Shown here piece after piece: positions 41,766-50,237 of a DNA stretch of 64,000 nucleotides. The position numbers and the translations under genes are program-made. The notes under the pieces are model-generated. The model was not told where the DNA came from and did no database searches. It saw only the letters and a program-made list of their open reading frames with translations. The DNA lies in the NCBI GenBank assembly GCA_964400125.1, contig CAYNSR010000011.1:1-64000 (forward strand). Direction: 5' to 3'. The first letter of the stretch is position 1; each line of letters starts with the position of its first letter. This stretch comes from Micavibrio sp964400125 (GTDB taxonomy: Bacteria > Pseudomonadota > Alphaproteobacteria > Micavibrionales > Micavibrionaceae).

Positions 41766-43925
41766 TCAACTCTTGTCCGGCATCACCAGATGCAGGTCAA
41801 CCTTGTCCTTGGCCGCTTGCGGGTCGGGCTGCATGCCGAGCGCCCGGACATCCATGCGGGTGGCGTCTACGCCCTGACGGATCAGATAGGACCTGACGGC
41901 GAGTGCGCGGGACAGGGCGGTCCGGCGGGCGGTGGCTTCCTTGCCTTCGGTGGGGGAGGCAAAAGCGACGATCTGGATGCGCATGCCTTCGCGCGATTTC
42001 AAAACCGGGATGACCCCGTTTTCCATGTACGTCTTGGCCTCGTCCGACAGATCGACCGCACCGACCGAAAAGGGCAGGGCCAGATCCAGTCTTTCCCCCC
42101 TGAGCGGAGCGGTGGCAACGGCAGGTGCATGTGCAACCGCCGCAGGGGCGGGGGCGGGTGTGTTATCGGCCACAGGCGGGGGCAGTTGTTCGGGCGCTGG
42201 CGCTGGCGCCGTGTCGCGGACTGGTTCCAGATTCTTCCGTGATTTGAAAATCCTTTCGCCTTCCTGACGCACGATGCGCGGTTTGGAAATGGCATTGATT
42301 TCACGCGACAATTGCCGCCCGGCAGCGGGGGTCATCTCGTTCAGCGTGGCAGCAACTTCCGCAGGGGACATGTCCAGAATCCGGCTGGCTAGCGGATCGT
42401 CCGCGAGGTCGGCAACGCTCATCCGTATGGCGGGCAGTTTTTCCTGCGAGACATTCGCCTTGGCGACTGCGGGTATCGGGGCCCCATCATTGCGCATGAC
42501 CGTATAGGTTTCCATGACCGTGCGGCGTGCCTGCTGGACAAATTCCTGCGATGCCATCTGCTTTTCCGGGCGGCGTCCGGGAACGGGAACTTCGGCCTTG
42601 ATAACGACATCAGGGTTTTCCTGACGCCATGATTCCTCCACCGGGGCATCCGTTTCCCTGACGGGGGCGGCTGCAGCAATCACCATCGGTGTCGGTGCGG
42701 GTGCAGGGGGTGCTGCTGCCGGGGCAGGAGGGGCGGAGTCTTGTTTTACAATCACCTGCGGCGCAGGCTTTGGTGCGGGCACGTCAAAGGTCGGGGCGGG
42801 GCCAAGAATGACCGGCTCAACGGCGATTGCTGTATTGTTCCAGACCTTGATCGGGCCTTTTTCTGCGATCTTGACTTTTTCTGGTTCTGGTGTGGCGGTG
42901 ACGGTGTGCTTCACAGTCGCTGCCGGGCCGGGATCGAGTGTGGCGCTTTCCTTGATGCGTGTTTTGACCGGGAACACGGCAATCTTCCCGTCTTCCGGCG
43001 GTTTGATATTTTCAAACGATTTTGAGCCGGTCATCTTGTCGCCCGGTTTTGGAGGCATGATTTCGTTTGCCGTTGCAATAACGGCTTTGGCTTCCACGGG
43101 TGGCTCTGGCTTGACGGCGGGTTGCGCCGGGGGTGCGGTGGTGATGTCTTCGACCAGACTATGAACCGTTTGCGCTGAAATTTTCAATTCAGGTTCTTTT
43201 CTGGCGGGTTCGGTTTTTATGGCCGCGGGCTGAACGGGCGGTTCAGATTTTTTCGGGTGATCGATACTGACCGCCGCAATTGCCGCCGGGGTATCCGGTT
43301 TGGGAGCAGGAACGGGAGGGGGGACAATAGCCATGGCGGCGTGTGCGGTCGTTTTCACCGCAGGCGGCTTCAATGCTATTTTTTCTACAGGCTTTGCTAT
43401 TGGTTTTTCGGGCGGTTTTTCCGGTGCGCGGGCAACGGATTTCAGCTTCATTTCTTGCGGGGCGGGTATTTCCCGAATGACGGGCTGAATGGCCGTTTTG
43501 AGGGGGGGCAACGGTTCTTCAACGATAGTCGCAGTCGGAACAGGGAGTCTTTCTGGCCGGAAGGAACGGGCGACGGGCGGTGTGGATTTTTCGCCCGCAA
43601 CCGCCGTCAGGGTTGGCACAGATGTTGTTTTTGTTCCGACCTGCGCCTGCACAGGCATTGGCGCAGTCAGTGTCGGTACGGTCAGGGATGGGGCCGCCAT
43701 TTTCTTTGCTGGCGGGGCAAGGCGCACGGGCGGCGCATCGGCGGATATTGCCGCACGGGCATTTTTACCGAGATGTTCGAGCACGCTGCCGTCGATTTCA
43801 ATTTCGGGCAGGCCGCTATAGGCCGGGTTGTCATCGGCGCGAACGGCAACCGGAATCATCATCGCGCCAACAGCCGAGGCGAGAAGAAAAAATCTGATCC
43901 GTTGTCTGCGCGTGTTTCCTGTCAC
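41766..43925 (-). CDS. Pro/Ala-rich exported protein with C-terminal OmpA-like domain
   Basis: The 719-residue protein begins with a signal peptide (RIRFFLLASAVGAMMIPVAVRA). Residues about 60-590 are low-complexity, rich in Pro, Ala, Lys and Val, and probably extended across the periplasm. The C-terminal 110 residues are OmpA-like (SDEAKTYMENGVIPVL, RTALSRALAVRSYLIRQG, VRALG), expected to bind peptidoglycan. No beta-barrel is evident, so it is likely a cell-wall tether or spacer. It lies directly downstream of suhB on the same strand. Confidence 0.75.
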   Translation of the reverse strand: MTGNTRRQRIRFFLLASAVGAMMIPVAVRADDNPAYSGLPEIEIDGSVLEHLGKNARAAISADAPPVRLAPPAKKMAAPSLTVPTLTAPMPVQAQVGTKTTSVPTLTAVAGEKSTPPVARSFRPERLPVPTATIVEEPLPPLKTAIQPVIREIPAPQEMKLKSVARAPEKPPEKPIAKPVEKIALKPPAVKTTAHAAMAIVPPPVPAPKPDTPAAIAAVSIDHPKKSEPPVQPAAIKTEPARKEPELKISAQTVHSLVEDITTAPPAQPAVKPEPPVEAKAVIATANEIMPPKPGDKMTGSKSFENIKPPEDGKIAVFPVKTRIKESATLDPGPAATVKHTVTATPEPEKVKIAEKGPIKVWNNTAIAVEPVILGPAPTFDVPAPKPAPQVIVKQDSAPPAPAAAPPAPAPTPMVIAAAAPVRETDAPVEESWRQENPDVVIKAEVPVPGRRPEKQMASQEFVQQARRTVMETYTVMRNDGAPIPAVAKANVSQEKLPAIRMSVADLADDPLASRILDMSPAEVAATLNEMTPAAGRQLSREINAISKPRIVRQEGERIFKSRKNLEPVRDTAPAPAPEQLPPPVADNTPAPAPAAVAHAPAVATAPLRGERLDLALPFSVGAVDLSDEAKTYMENGVIPVLKSREGMRIQIVAFASPTEGKEATARRTALSRALAVRSYLIRQGVDATRMDVRALGMQPDPQAAKDKVDLHLVMPDKS

Positions 43926-43944
43926 CCTGATCCTGTTTCTTTTT

Positions 43945-44760
43945 TCAGGCGGCTGCCGTTTCCGTCGATGCCGATACCAGCAGCTTGCGCAGCGGGTCCA
44001 TCACCAGCGGGTTTGCGGCAATAATATCGCCATCATAAATGTAACTCCCCTTGCCGGAAACCGTGCCGACTATTCCGCCTGCTTCTTTTACAATCAGCGC
44101 ACCGGCAGCGACATCCCATGGTTTCAGGGATTCTTCCCAGTATCCTTCATACCGCCCCGCCGCAACATATGTCAAATCAAGACTCGCTGCACCGTAACGC
44201 CTAATTCCAGCAACGGATTTTGCGACACTGGAAACCTGTTTGAAAAATCTGGACTGGTATTGCGGCGGGCGGCCAATTCCCGGGTCGGCGCAGGCAATCA
44301 GCGACAATCCCATGTCCTTGCGCCCGGAAACCCGCAGGCGCTTGTTGCGCATGAAGGCACCACCGCCCTTTTCAGCGCGGAACATTTCGTCCTTGACCGG
44401 GTCATAGACCAGACCTGCGACGATTTCGCCGTTATATTCCAGCGCAATGGAAATTGCCCAGTGCGGGATACCGTGCAAAAAATTGGTGGTCCCGTCCAGC
44501 GGGTCGATGATCCAGCGATATTCGCCGTCGGACCCCTTGATCTCGCCCTGTTCTTCCATCAGGAAACCGAAGCCGGGGCGGACCTTTAACAATTCTTCGT
44601 AGATGATTTTTTCTGCGCGGGTATCAGCGGCGGAAACGAAATCGCCGGGGCCTTTCAGGGACACCTGCAACTGTTCCACTTCGCCAAAATCCCGCAGAAG
44701 CGATCTGGACGCCTTTTCAGCCGCACGCAACATGACATTCATTATCGGGGAAAGGGCCAT
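43945..44760 (-). CDS. suhB: Inositol-1-monophosphatase, SuhB-like
   Basis: The 271-residue protein has FGFLMEEQGE, the metal motif IIDPLDGTTNFLHG and WDVAAGALIVKEAGG. LHGIPHWAISIAL is characteristic of SuhB, which also acts in rRNA transcription antitermination in enterobacteria. Its start abuts the DciA-like gene stop. A second family member is at 37198. Confidence 0.9.
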   Translation of the reverse strand: MALSPIMNVMLRAAEKASRSLLRDFGEVEQLQVSLKGPGDFVSAADTRAEKIIYEELLKVRPGFGFLMEEQGEIKGSDGEYRWIIDPLDGTTNFLHGIPHWAISIALEYNGEIVAGLVYDPVKDEMFRAEKGGGAFMRNKRLRVSGRKDMGLSLIACADPGIGRPPQYQSRFFKQVSSVAKSVAGIRRYGAASLDLTYVAAGRYEGYWEESLKPWDVAAGALIVKEAGGIVGTVSGKGSYIYDGDIIAANPLVMDPLRKLLVSASTETAAA

Positions 44761-45228
44761 TTAACGATCCTGAAGAATTGATGTGCCAAGCATTTCAAGA
44801 CGTTCTTTTAACTCATGATCGTCAATTTTATCAAGGATATTGGCAAGGTCTTCCTTTTCCGCCGGGGACAAAGGCTGCAACAGGCGGCGTGGCCGGGGGG
44901 CGGGGGCATTCGCCGCAACCGGAACAAAGCGCAGGGCGCTGATCAGTTTTTCGCCGAATATCTGGTTAATACGCTCCAGAATAAGGTCTTTTCGGTAATG
45001 AAGCAGGGTCGCCTGCGCGGATGTGGCGGCAATATCGAGCGAAGCTTCGGGCCGTTTCGACCCCGGAACCTTGCGATAACGGATTTTAACCGGCTGTGCA
45101 TAAGCCGCCAGATCCGTGCCGACGATCTCGGGCCAGTGCGTGACAAGGCGGCCCAGCATGATATATTTCCTGCTGAACACCTTTCCCGTTACCTTTGTCA
45201 TCGAATCGGATAGAAGGCGCAAACTCAT
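44761..45228 (-). CDS. DUF721 / DciA-like protein
   Basis: The protein has 155 residues. Its N-terminal half carries the family pattern GRLVTHWPEIVGTDLAAYAQPVKI, LDIAATSAQATLLHYRKDLILERIN and FGEKLISALRFV; the C-terminal tail is helical. DciA proteins load or operate the replicative helicase DnaB in most bacteria. The start at MSLRLLSD was chosen; the frame is open 37 codons upstream across mutY. Its start codon overlaps that of the divergent mutY, a recurrent alphaproteobacterial pairing. Confidence 0.8.
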   Translation of the reverse strand: MSLRLLSDSMTKVTGKVFSRKYIMLGRLVTHWPEIVGTDLAAYAQPVKIRYRKVPGSKRPEASLDIAATSAQATLLHYRKDLILERINQIFGEKLISALRFVPVAANAPAPRPRRLLQPLSPAEKEDLANILDKIDDHELKERLEMLGTSILQDR

Positions 45229-46348
45229 GGCCGGAACTATGCCTGCCGGAACCCCACGCCGCAAGACACCGGAGTGGTTTCGTCTGGCCTTGCTGCAATG
45301 GTATGACAAATACGCCCGCGCCCTCCCGTGGCGGGCCACCGGGGGACAACGCCCTGATCCATATCATGTATGGTTGTCCGAGGTGATGTTGCAGCAAACG
45401 ACCGTTCCGGCAGTTATCCCCTATTTCGGAAAATTTGTGGACAAATGGCCGACAATACAGGCTCTGGCCACGGCCGGGGATGACGATGTGATGCAGGCTT
45501 GGGCGGGCCTTGGTTATTATGCCCGTGCCAGAAACCTCCTGAAATGCGCCCGCACGGTGTGTGCGCTTCACGACGGACAGTTTCCGGATGATTACGACAA
45601 ATTACTGGCCTTGCCGGGGATCGGGGATTATACGGCTGCGGCAATCTCGGCGATTGCCTTCAACCGCGTCGCAACGGTTATTGACGGAAACGTGGACCGC
45701 GTGGTGGCGCGGTATTTTGCCATTCTTGATCCCTTGCCGGATTCAAAACCGCAAATCCGGGAGCGGGCGGAAACATTGTTCGAAGGCGGGGGCGCAAACG
45801 GACGGTCGGGTGATTTTGCGCAGGCGATGATGGATCTCGGCGCAACCATCTGTACGCCGAGAAACCCGCATTGCGCCCTCTGCCCGGTTTTGGAAGGTTG
45901 CGCCGGGGCGAGGCAAAAAATTGCCGCGACCCTTCCCGCCAGAAGGGAACGTCCGGCTCCGCCGCGCCGTGCGGGTTATATCTACTGGATTACGAATGCA
46001 AATGGCGATGTTTTACTGGAGAAACGTCAGGAAAGCGGGCTGCTGGGCGGTATGACGGGGCTGCCGACCAGTGACTGGGTGGATTGGCCCGGCCACACGC
46101 GCAAATGGCCGGAGATAAGCCATATTTCAGCCACGAAAGCTTGCGAGAATGTCTCTATGAAAAAAGATGTCCGTGTCCGGCATACTTTCACCCATTTTCA
46201 CCTCGAACTGCAGGGTGTTTTCATGCGCGCTCCGGGTGGACGTTTTTCTGTGCCGGGGGGGTGCTTCTGGGCATCGCCCGATTCGTTGCGTGATATCGGT
46301 TTTCCAACGGTGTTTAAAAAATTCGTGCGCATGGCCAGCGTTGAATAG
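45227..46348 (+). CDS. mutY: A/G-specific adenine DNA glycosylase MutY
   Basis: This enzyme removes adenine mispaired with 8-oxoguanine. The 373-residue protein has VWLSEVMLQQTTV, the helix-hairpin-helix LPGIGDYTAAAISAIAF and the catalytic Asp in VIDGNVDRVVARYF. The [4Fe-4S] motif is C-x6-C-x2-C-x5-C (CTPRNPHCALCPVLEGC). A Nudix-like recognition domain follows (RHTFTHFHLEL). The start MAGTMPAGTP overlaps the opposite DciA-like start; the second Met, at 45239, is possible. Confidence 0.95.
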   Translation: MAGTMPAGTPRRKTPEWFRLALLQWYDKYARALPWRATGGQRPDPYHVWLSEVMLQQTTVPAVIPYFGKFVDKWPTIQALATAGDDDVMQAWAGLGYYARARNLLKCARTVCALHDGQFPDDYDKLLALPGIGDYTAAAISAIAFNRVATVIDGNVDRVVARYFAILDPLPDSKPQIRERAETLFEGGGANGRSGDFAQAMMDLGATICTPRNPHCALCPVLEGCAGARQKIAATLPARRERPAPPRRAGYIYWITNANGDVLLEKRQESGLLGGMTGLPTSDWVDWPGHTRKWPEISHISATKACENVSMKKDVRVRHTFTHFHLELQGVFMRAPGGRFSVPGGCFWASPDSLRDIGFPTVFKKFVRMASVE

Positions 46349-46400
46349 AACATGATCTGCGTTTAGTATCTGGATGTTGTTACGGAATCGCGGGGGAAAA

Positions 46401-47411
46401 ATGAGATTTACAAGCGTTTTATTTCTGGTGGGTTTGTGTTTTGCGTTTCTGACCCCGTGCCATGCATTCGCAGCGGACCCTCAGTCCGTTCACACGGAAA
46501 GTACGGAAAGTGATGACAACATCGCCCCTGTGCGTCCCAGGGCAAGCTTGGGTTCGCGTAGCATACATACCGATTACATGGTGGGAGATCTTGATGAAGA
46601 CGAACACGGCGACGGGTACATAAAGCCTACCTATGAACGCCTGTCCCAGTTGTACTGGGCGCTGGCCATGATGGATATGGAAGACAAGGAGGCCATTGAC
46701 GGATATCTGAAGCTCCACGAATGCGATTTGTACAAGCAATTCTATTCACGAGATTTTGAGCTTGAGGAACTGCGTGCGGTGACGCGGGATTCGATCATGC
46801 GAAACCTTGCCGGATTTCCAACCCAGTTTGAAATTTTTATGCCTGTAGGGCTTGATCGTTACAACAGGGAGACTGGAGTATTCCTGATCGCCGATGGTTC
46901 TAAATTTATTGAAGCAAAAAAACTGGAAGTTTCACGAAACACGCGTTACAGAAGCATTTGCGGGGAAAGTGTTATTCCTAAATATCCTCGAAATTTTATC
47001 CTGTATTTCAATCGCCCCTTCTCCCTGACGAAGATTCCCATGTCGCCTGATACGGCCCGCGAAATTATTGATTTTGCAGATGAAGACCGAAAAAAGGGGA
47101 TAAAAGGAAAGTATTACGAATTCAGGTACCTTTCCGAGTTCGGAAGAATCGTCTTTTTGCGCATTCAGGTCACGATGACCCAATATAAGGAAATGTCGCG
47201 GAACTATAGCGATGAATGGGTGCCGATCATTTTTGCGACAATTGACGGCTATCAGATATTTAGCGATAAGGAAAGAATGCACATGATTTATGATCGCGAA
47301 CTGGAAATCAAAAGGAAAATGAAAAAATTAAAAGATGCTGCTGATGGTAACACCAAAAATATTGTCTTACCCGAAGGACCTCTGTTGAAGGAAAGTGAGT
47401 TTGAAAGGTAG
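46401..47411 (+). CDS. Exported hypothetical protein, DUF4852-like
   Basis: The 336-residue protein has a signal peptide (MRFTSVLFLVGLCFAFLTPCHAFA). A helical segment with CDLYKQFYSRDFELEELRAVTRD and a beta-rich part (RNFILYFNRPFSLTKIP, RIVFLRIQVTMTQYKE) follow. It resembles the DUF4852 family as I recall it; function is unknown. It ends in a basic helix. The ATG follows a GGGGG-rich ribosome site. A strong hairpin separates it from the convergent ccrM. Confidence 0.6.
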   Translation: MRFTSVLFLVGLCFAFLTPCHAFAADPQSVHTESTESDDNIAPVRPRASLGSRSIHTDYMVGDLDEDEHGDGYIKPTYERLSQLYWALAMMDMEDKEAIDGYLKLHECDLYKQFYSRDFELEELRAVTRDSIMRNLAGFPTQFEIFMPVGLDRYNRETGVFLIADGSKFIEAKKLEVSRNTRYRSICGESVIPKYPRNFILYFNRPFSLTKIPMSPDTAREIIDFADEDRKKGIKGKYYEFRYLSEFGRIVFLRIQVTMTQYKEMSRNYSDEWVPIIFATIDGYQIFSDKERMHMIYDRELEIKRKMKKLKDAADGNTKNIVLPEGPLLKESEFER

Positions 47412-47443
47412 CTTGCACGGCAAGCCGAATGTCTGAGAAAATA

Positions 47444-47475
47444 AAGAAGCCGGAAATTTTTTTTCCGGCTTCTTT
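47444..47475. terminator. Bidirectional terminator between the DUF4852-like gene and ccrM
   Basis: A perfect 14 bp stem (47444-47457 with 47462-47475; AAAGAAGCCGGAAA) closes on a TTTT loop. It ends one base before the ccrM stop codon, 32 bases after the other gene. The ends are T-rich on both strands (CTTCTTT). Confidence 0.75.
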
Positions 47476-47476
47476 A

Positions 47477-48634
47477 CTACTGAATGGATTTTACCGCGTC
47501 CGCAGTTTCATCGCGGATTTGTTGCCGCAGGGAATCGATAGGGATCATATTCTTCCCTTTTTTGATGTGCCAGTACGTCCATCCGTTGCATGATGGTGCC
47601 CCTTGCAGGGCCGCGCCGACACGGTGGATGGAGCCGCGATGCTGTCCTGCGAGGCCCTTGGCGATCAGGTTTCCATCGGCGGTGATTTTCGCTTCGTGTT
47701 GCTGCTTGGGGTCGGTGAGGACAGTGCCTGGTTTAATCAGCCCGCGTTCAATGAGCCAGCCAAACGGGATGCGTTGTTCTTCCCGTTTGGCTGGTGTGTG
47801 CAGAATTTCGCCGTCGCCAAGCCTGACGATCTTTCTCAAACGATCTTCCGCAGCCTTAATATACTCTGTTTCTCTTTCGATTCCGATATAGTGTCTGCCG
47901 AGTTTTTTTGCGACGGCTCCGGTCGTCCCGGTCCCAAAGAACGGATCAAGAACAGTATCTCCGGGGTTTGTTGATGCCATAAGAACGCGATAGAGCAGGG
48001 ATTCCGGCTTTTGTGTCGGATGCGCCTTTTGCCCGTCATCATCCTTCAGGCGTTCCGCCCCGGTGCAAAGCGGCAGATACCAGTCGCTGCGCATTTGCAG
48101 GTCTTCATTCAGGGCTTTCATCGAGTCATAGTTGAAGCGGTAGCGGGAATCCTTGGATTTGGAGGCCCAAATCATTGTTTCATGCGCGTTGGTGAATCGC
48201 CGCCCGCGAAAATTCGGCATCGGGTTGGCCTTGCGCCAGACGATGTCGTTCAGAATCCAGAAGCCGATATCCTGAAGGATATATCCCAAGCGAAAAATAT
48301 TATGATAACTGCCGATCACCCAGATCGCGCCATCATCGCTCAGCGTATCGCGGGCAGCAGAAAGCCAGTTACGGGTGAAGGCATCATAATCCTTCAGGCT
48401 GTCGAACTGGTCCCAATGATCGTCGCAGGCATCGACCAAAGAGTTGTTCGGGCGGTGTAGATTGCCGCCCAGTTGCAGGTTATAGGGGGGGTCTGCAAAA
48501 ATCAGGTCGACTGATTTTCGGGGCAGGGACCGCATAATCTCCGCGCATTCCCCCTGTAGGATGGTGTCTGTGGGGATTCCTGTTGATTTCTTTGTGGATT
48601 TTGTGGGGGTTTTTGGAGCTCTGGTGGTCGTCAT
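47477..48634 (-). CDS. ccrM: CcrM-type adenine DNA methyltransferase (GANTC)
   Basis: This enzyme methylates adenine in GANTC after replication and so times cell-cycle genes in alphaproteobacteria. The 385-residue protein has DPPYNLQLGG (catalytic motif IV) before DPFFGTGTTGAVAKKLGRHYIGIE (SAM motif I), the beta-class order. The C-terminal CcrM extension is present (QHRGSIHRVGAALQGAPSCNGWTYWH). The start at MTTTRAPKTP follows AAGGG; the frame is open 42 codons upstream, but that stretch is the control region. rnhB lies nearby, as in Caulobacter relatives. Confidence 0.94.
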   Translation of the reverse strand: MTTTRAPKTPTKSTKKSTGIPTDTILQGECAEIMRSLPRKSVDLIFADPPYNLQLGGNLHRPNNSLVDACDDHWDQFDSLKDYDAFTRNWLSAARDTLSDDGAIWVIGSYHNIFRLGYILQDIGFWILNDIVWRKANPMPNFRGRRFTNAHETMIWASKSKDSRYRFNYDSMKALNEDLQMRSDWYLPLCTGAERLKDDDGQKAHPTQKPESLLYRVLMASTNPGDTVLDPFFGTGTTGAVAKKLGRHYIGIERETEYIKAAEDRLRKIVRLGDGEILHTPAKREEQRIPFGWLIERGLIKPGTVLTDPKQQHEAKITADGNLIAKGLAGQHRGSIHRVGAALQGAPSCNGWTYWHIKKGKNMIPIDSLRQQIRDETADAVKSIQ

Positions 48635-48644
48635 GATTTGCCCT

Positions 48645-48665
48645 TGTGGATAAAACTTATCCACA
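48645..48665. promoter_or_regulatory. Inverted pair of perfect DnaA boxes
   Basis: TGTGGATAA at 48645-48653 and TTATCCACA at 48657-48665 are both perfect consensus DnaA boxes, in inverted orientation with three bases between them. They fall in the predicted ccrM leader and at its start of transcription, 11 bases or more upstream of the ATG. Confidence 0.85.
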
Positions 48666-48758
48666 GAATCTTGAATCATGTTGGAGTCGCCGTCAAGGAC
48701 TATTTTTGATTCGTGTAATGGACTCAATGGGTTGTTTAAGAGTCCTGAAGTGTGAGTC
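48666..48758. promoter_or_regulatory. Cluster of seven GANTC methylation sites upstream of ccrM
   Basis: GANTC occurs at 48666, 48673, 48684, 48708, 48721, 48740 and 48754. By chance one is expected per about 256 bases. CcrM itself methylates these sites. Several lie within the predicted ccrM promoter, so expression should respond to methylation state and fork passage. Confidence 0.85.
48668..48696 (-). promoter_or_regulatory. Predicted ccrM promoter
   Basis: On the minus strand TTGACG (48691-48696) is followed by a 17 bp spacer and CAAGAT (48668-48673). The -10 box matches sigma-70 only partly. GANTC sites overlap the spacer and -10, and the expected start of transcription is inside the second DnaA box. 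Confidence 0.5.
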
Positions 48759-48793
48759 AAATCCGTGACTTAGCGGGAAACTAGAGAATTTTG

Positions 48794-48822
48794 TTGACGT
48801 AATTCTGATGCAGGTTTTAAAT
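48794..48822 (+). promoter_or_regulatory. Predicted promoter for the gene at 48880
   Basis: TTGACG (48794-48799), a 17 bp spacer and TTAAAT (48817-48822) give a fair sigma-70-like promoter facing away from ccrM. The GANTC cluster lies just upstream, so both divergent genes may share its control. Confidence 0.5.
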
Positions 48823-48879
48823 CTCTCCCGAAGAATGGTGGCGTTACCGCGAATCATCATAACAAATAATAAAAACGGG

Positions 48880-49596
48880 ATGTGTCAGCAAATGAACCTG
48901 CAAAGAGATATCGAAGATAACCTGTTTTTGCGCGGATGGGTCAGTCCGTTCGGCCTGCTGGGGAAGAACAGCGTCTTCGAAATCCCCGAACGCACGGCGG
49001 CGATGAACGTCCAGAAAAGCGTGTTTTTTCCGATTTCTGCGATCCTGAATGGCGGCGAGGTCAATCACCGCGTCCTCGTGACCAGTGAATTTGCTGGCGG
49101 CATGAAAGATGAAGGCCCCCGGACGGTCGAAATTCAGGAACGCAGCAAAACATCGAAAGACTGGGTCACGCAGACCATCCACACACCGACGCAGTTTCTT
49201 TTTAAACTTGCCGCCGAGGACAAGCCGCTGCTTCCAGGCAAGGGAGAGGGCAAGGGTGTGGAGAATTTCATGCGTTTTGCACTGGATAACGGCTTTACGA
49301 CCTGCCTGTCGACGGCAACCAGGCTGGGGCAGGTGGTATGGCATTCAAGGACGAACCCGGCGAACGACGGTGTCCTGCTGTGCCTTGCCGTGGATCAGAA
49401 TGGTGCCCCGGCGGTTGATATCCGGGTCTGCGGCAATGATGTCGTCGGCTCCCCGTCGATTTTGCTTGAAGCATTCGAGCATGATCGCGCAACCGCCACG
49501 CTCCAGATGCAAGGGCGTATGGCCGCGGCCCGGATCCGGAGTGCGGAACAAGGCAGTTTGCTCAAACGGCTGGTTTCGTGGATTTCCCCGCCCTAA
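48880..49596 (+). CDS. Hypothetical protein divergent from ccrM
   Basis: The 238-residue protein starts at MCQQMNLQRDI (the second Met, 12 bases on, is also possible). It has no signal peptide. The N-terminal half is beta-rich (KSVFFPISAILNGGEVNHRVLVTSEF); the C-terminal half has helical and strand segments (DGVLLCLAVDQNGAPAVDIRVCG, ATLQMQGRMAAARI). I recognise no family. It shares the GANTC-rich intergenic region with ccrM, so cell-cycle control is possible. Its stop overlaps the rnhB stop. Confidence 0.6.
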   Translation: MCQQMNLQRDIEDNLFLRGWVSPFGLLGKNSVFEIPERTAAMNVQKSVFFPISAILNGGEVNHRVLVTSEFAGGMKDEGPRTVEIQERSKTSKDWVTQTIHTPTQFLFKLAAEDKPLLPGKGEGKGVENFMRFALDNGFTTCLSTATRLGQVVWHSRTNPANDGVLLCLAVDQNGAPAVDIRVCGNDVVGSPSILLEAFEHDRATATLQMQGRMAAARIRSAEQGSLLKRLVSWISPP

Positions 49597-50231
49597 CCGG
49601 ATGTAGCCTTCCGCACGGGTGCAAAGCTTTTGCGATGGTGAATCGTCGGCCCGTATTCGCGCAGGGCGGCCAGATGTTGCGGTGTACCGTAGCCTGAATT
49701 ACGGCTCCATCCATATTGGGGGAATTGTGCGCATAGTGCGCGCATCAGACGGTCGCGTGTCACCTTGGCCAGAATGGACGCCGCAGCGATGGACAGGCTG
49801 GTCGCATCGCCCCTGACCACGGTTTGCACCGGGCAGGACAGTTTCGGGGCGTAATTGCCATCAACCAGCGCCGCTTCGGGCGCGATTTTAAAATCCGCCT
49901 GCATGTGTTCCATCGCCCTTTTCATGGCCAGCATGCTGGCTTGCAGAATGTTGATCCTGTCGATTTCGACGACATCGGCGGTGGCGATTCCGTATGCGCT
50001 GTGTTCAAGAATGAAAGGGTAGAGACTTTCCCGCTGCGTCGCGGTCAGTTTTTTGCTGTCGGTGACCCGTGACCAGAGCGCATTGTTTTGGTGTTCGGGC
50101 GGAATATAGACGCAGGCCGCCGCAACCGGTCCCGCCAGCGGACCGCGTCCGGCTTCGTCCAGTCCGCAAACGGGGCCAGTATAGCGCCCCTCCAGCATAA
50201 GGCTACATCCCTGAAAGTGGATATGGTTCAT
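49593..50231 (-). CDS. rnhB: Ribonuclease HII
   Basis: This enzyme cleaves RNA in RNA-DNA hybrids and at single ribonucleotides. The 212-residue protein has the catalytic Asp25-Glu26 pair in CGLDEAGRGPLAGPV, a further Asp in ALVDGNYAP and the segment SIAAASILAKVTRDRLM. It starts seven bases after the pepN stop. A Met at residue 12 is an alternative start. Confidence 0.96.
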   Translation of the reverse strand: MNHIHFQGCSLMLEGRYTGPVCGLDEAGRGPLAGPVAAACVYIPPEHQNNALWSRVTDSKKLTATQRESLYPFILEHSAYGIATADVVEIDRINILQASMLAMKRAMEHMQADFKIAPEAALVDGNYAPKLSCPVQTVVRGDATSLSIAAASILAKVTRDRLMRALCAQFPQYGWSRNSGYGTPQHLAALREYGPTIHHRKSFAPVRKATSG

Positions 50232-50237
50232 ATTTTC

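Noticed and set aside
48645..48822. Chromosomal replication origin
   Set aside because: Only two DnaA boxes are present, with no AT-rich unwinding region, and the neighbours (ccrM, rnhB) are not oriC genes. A ccrM control region explains the sites better.
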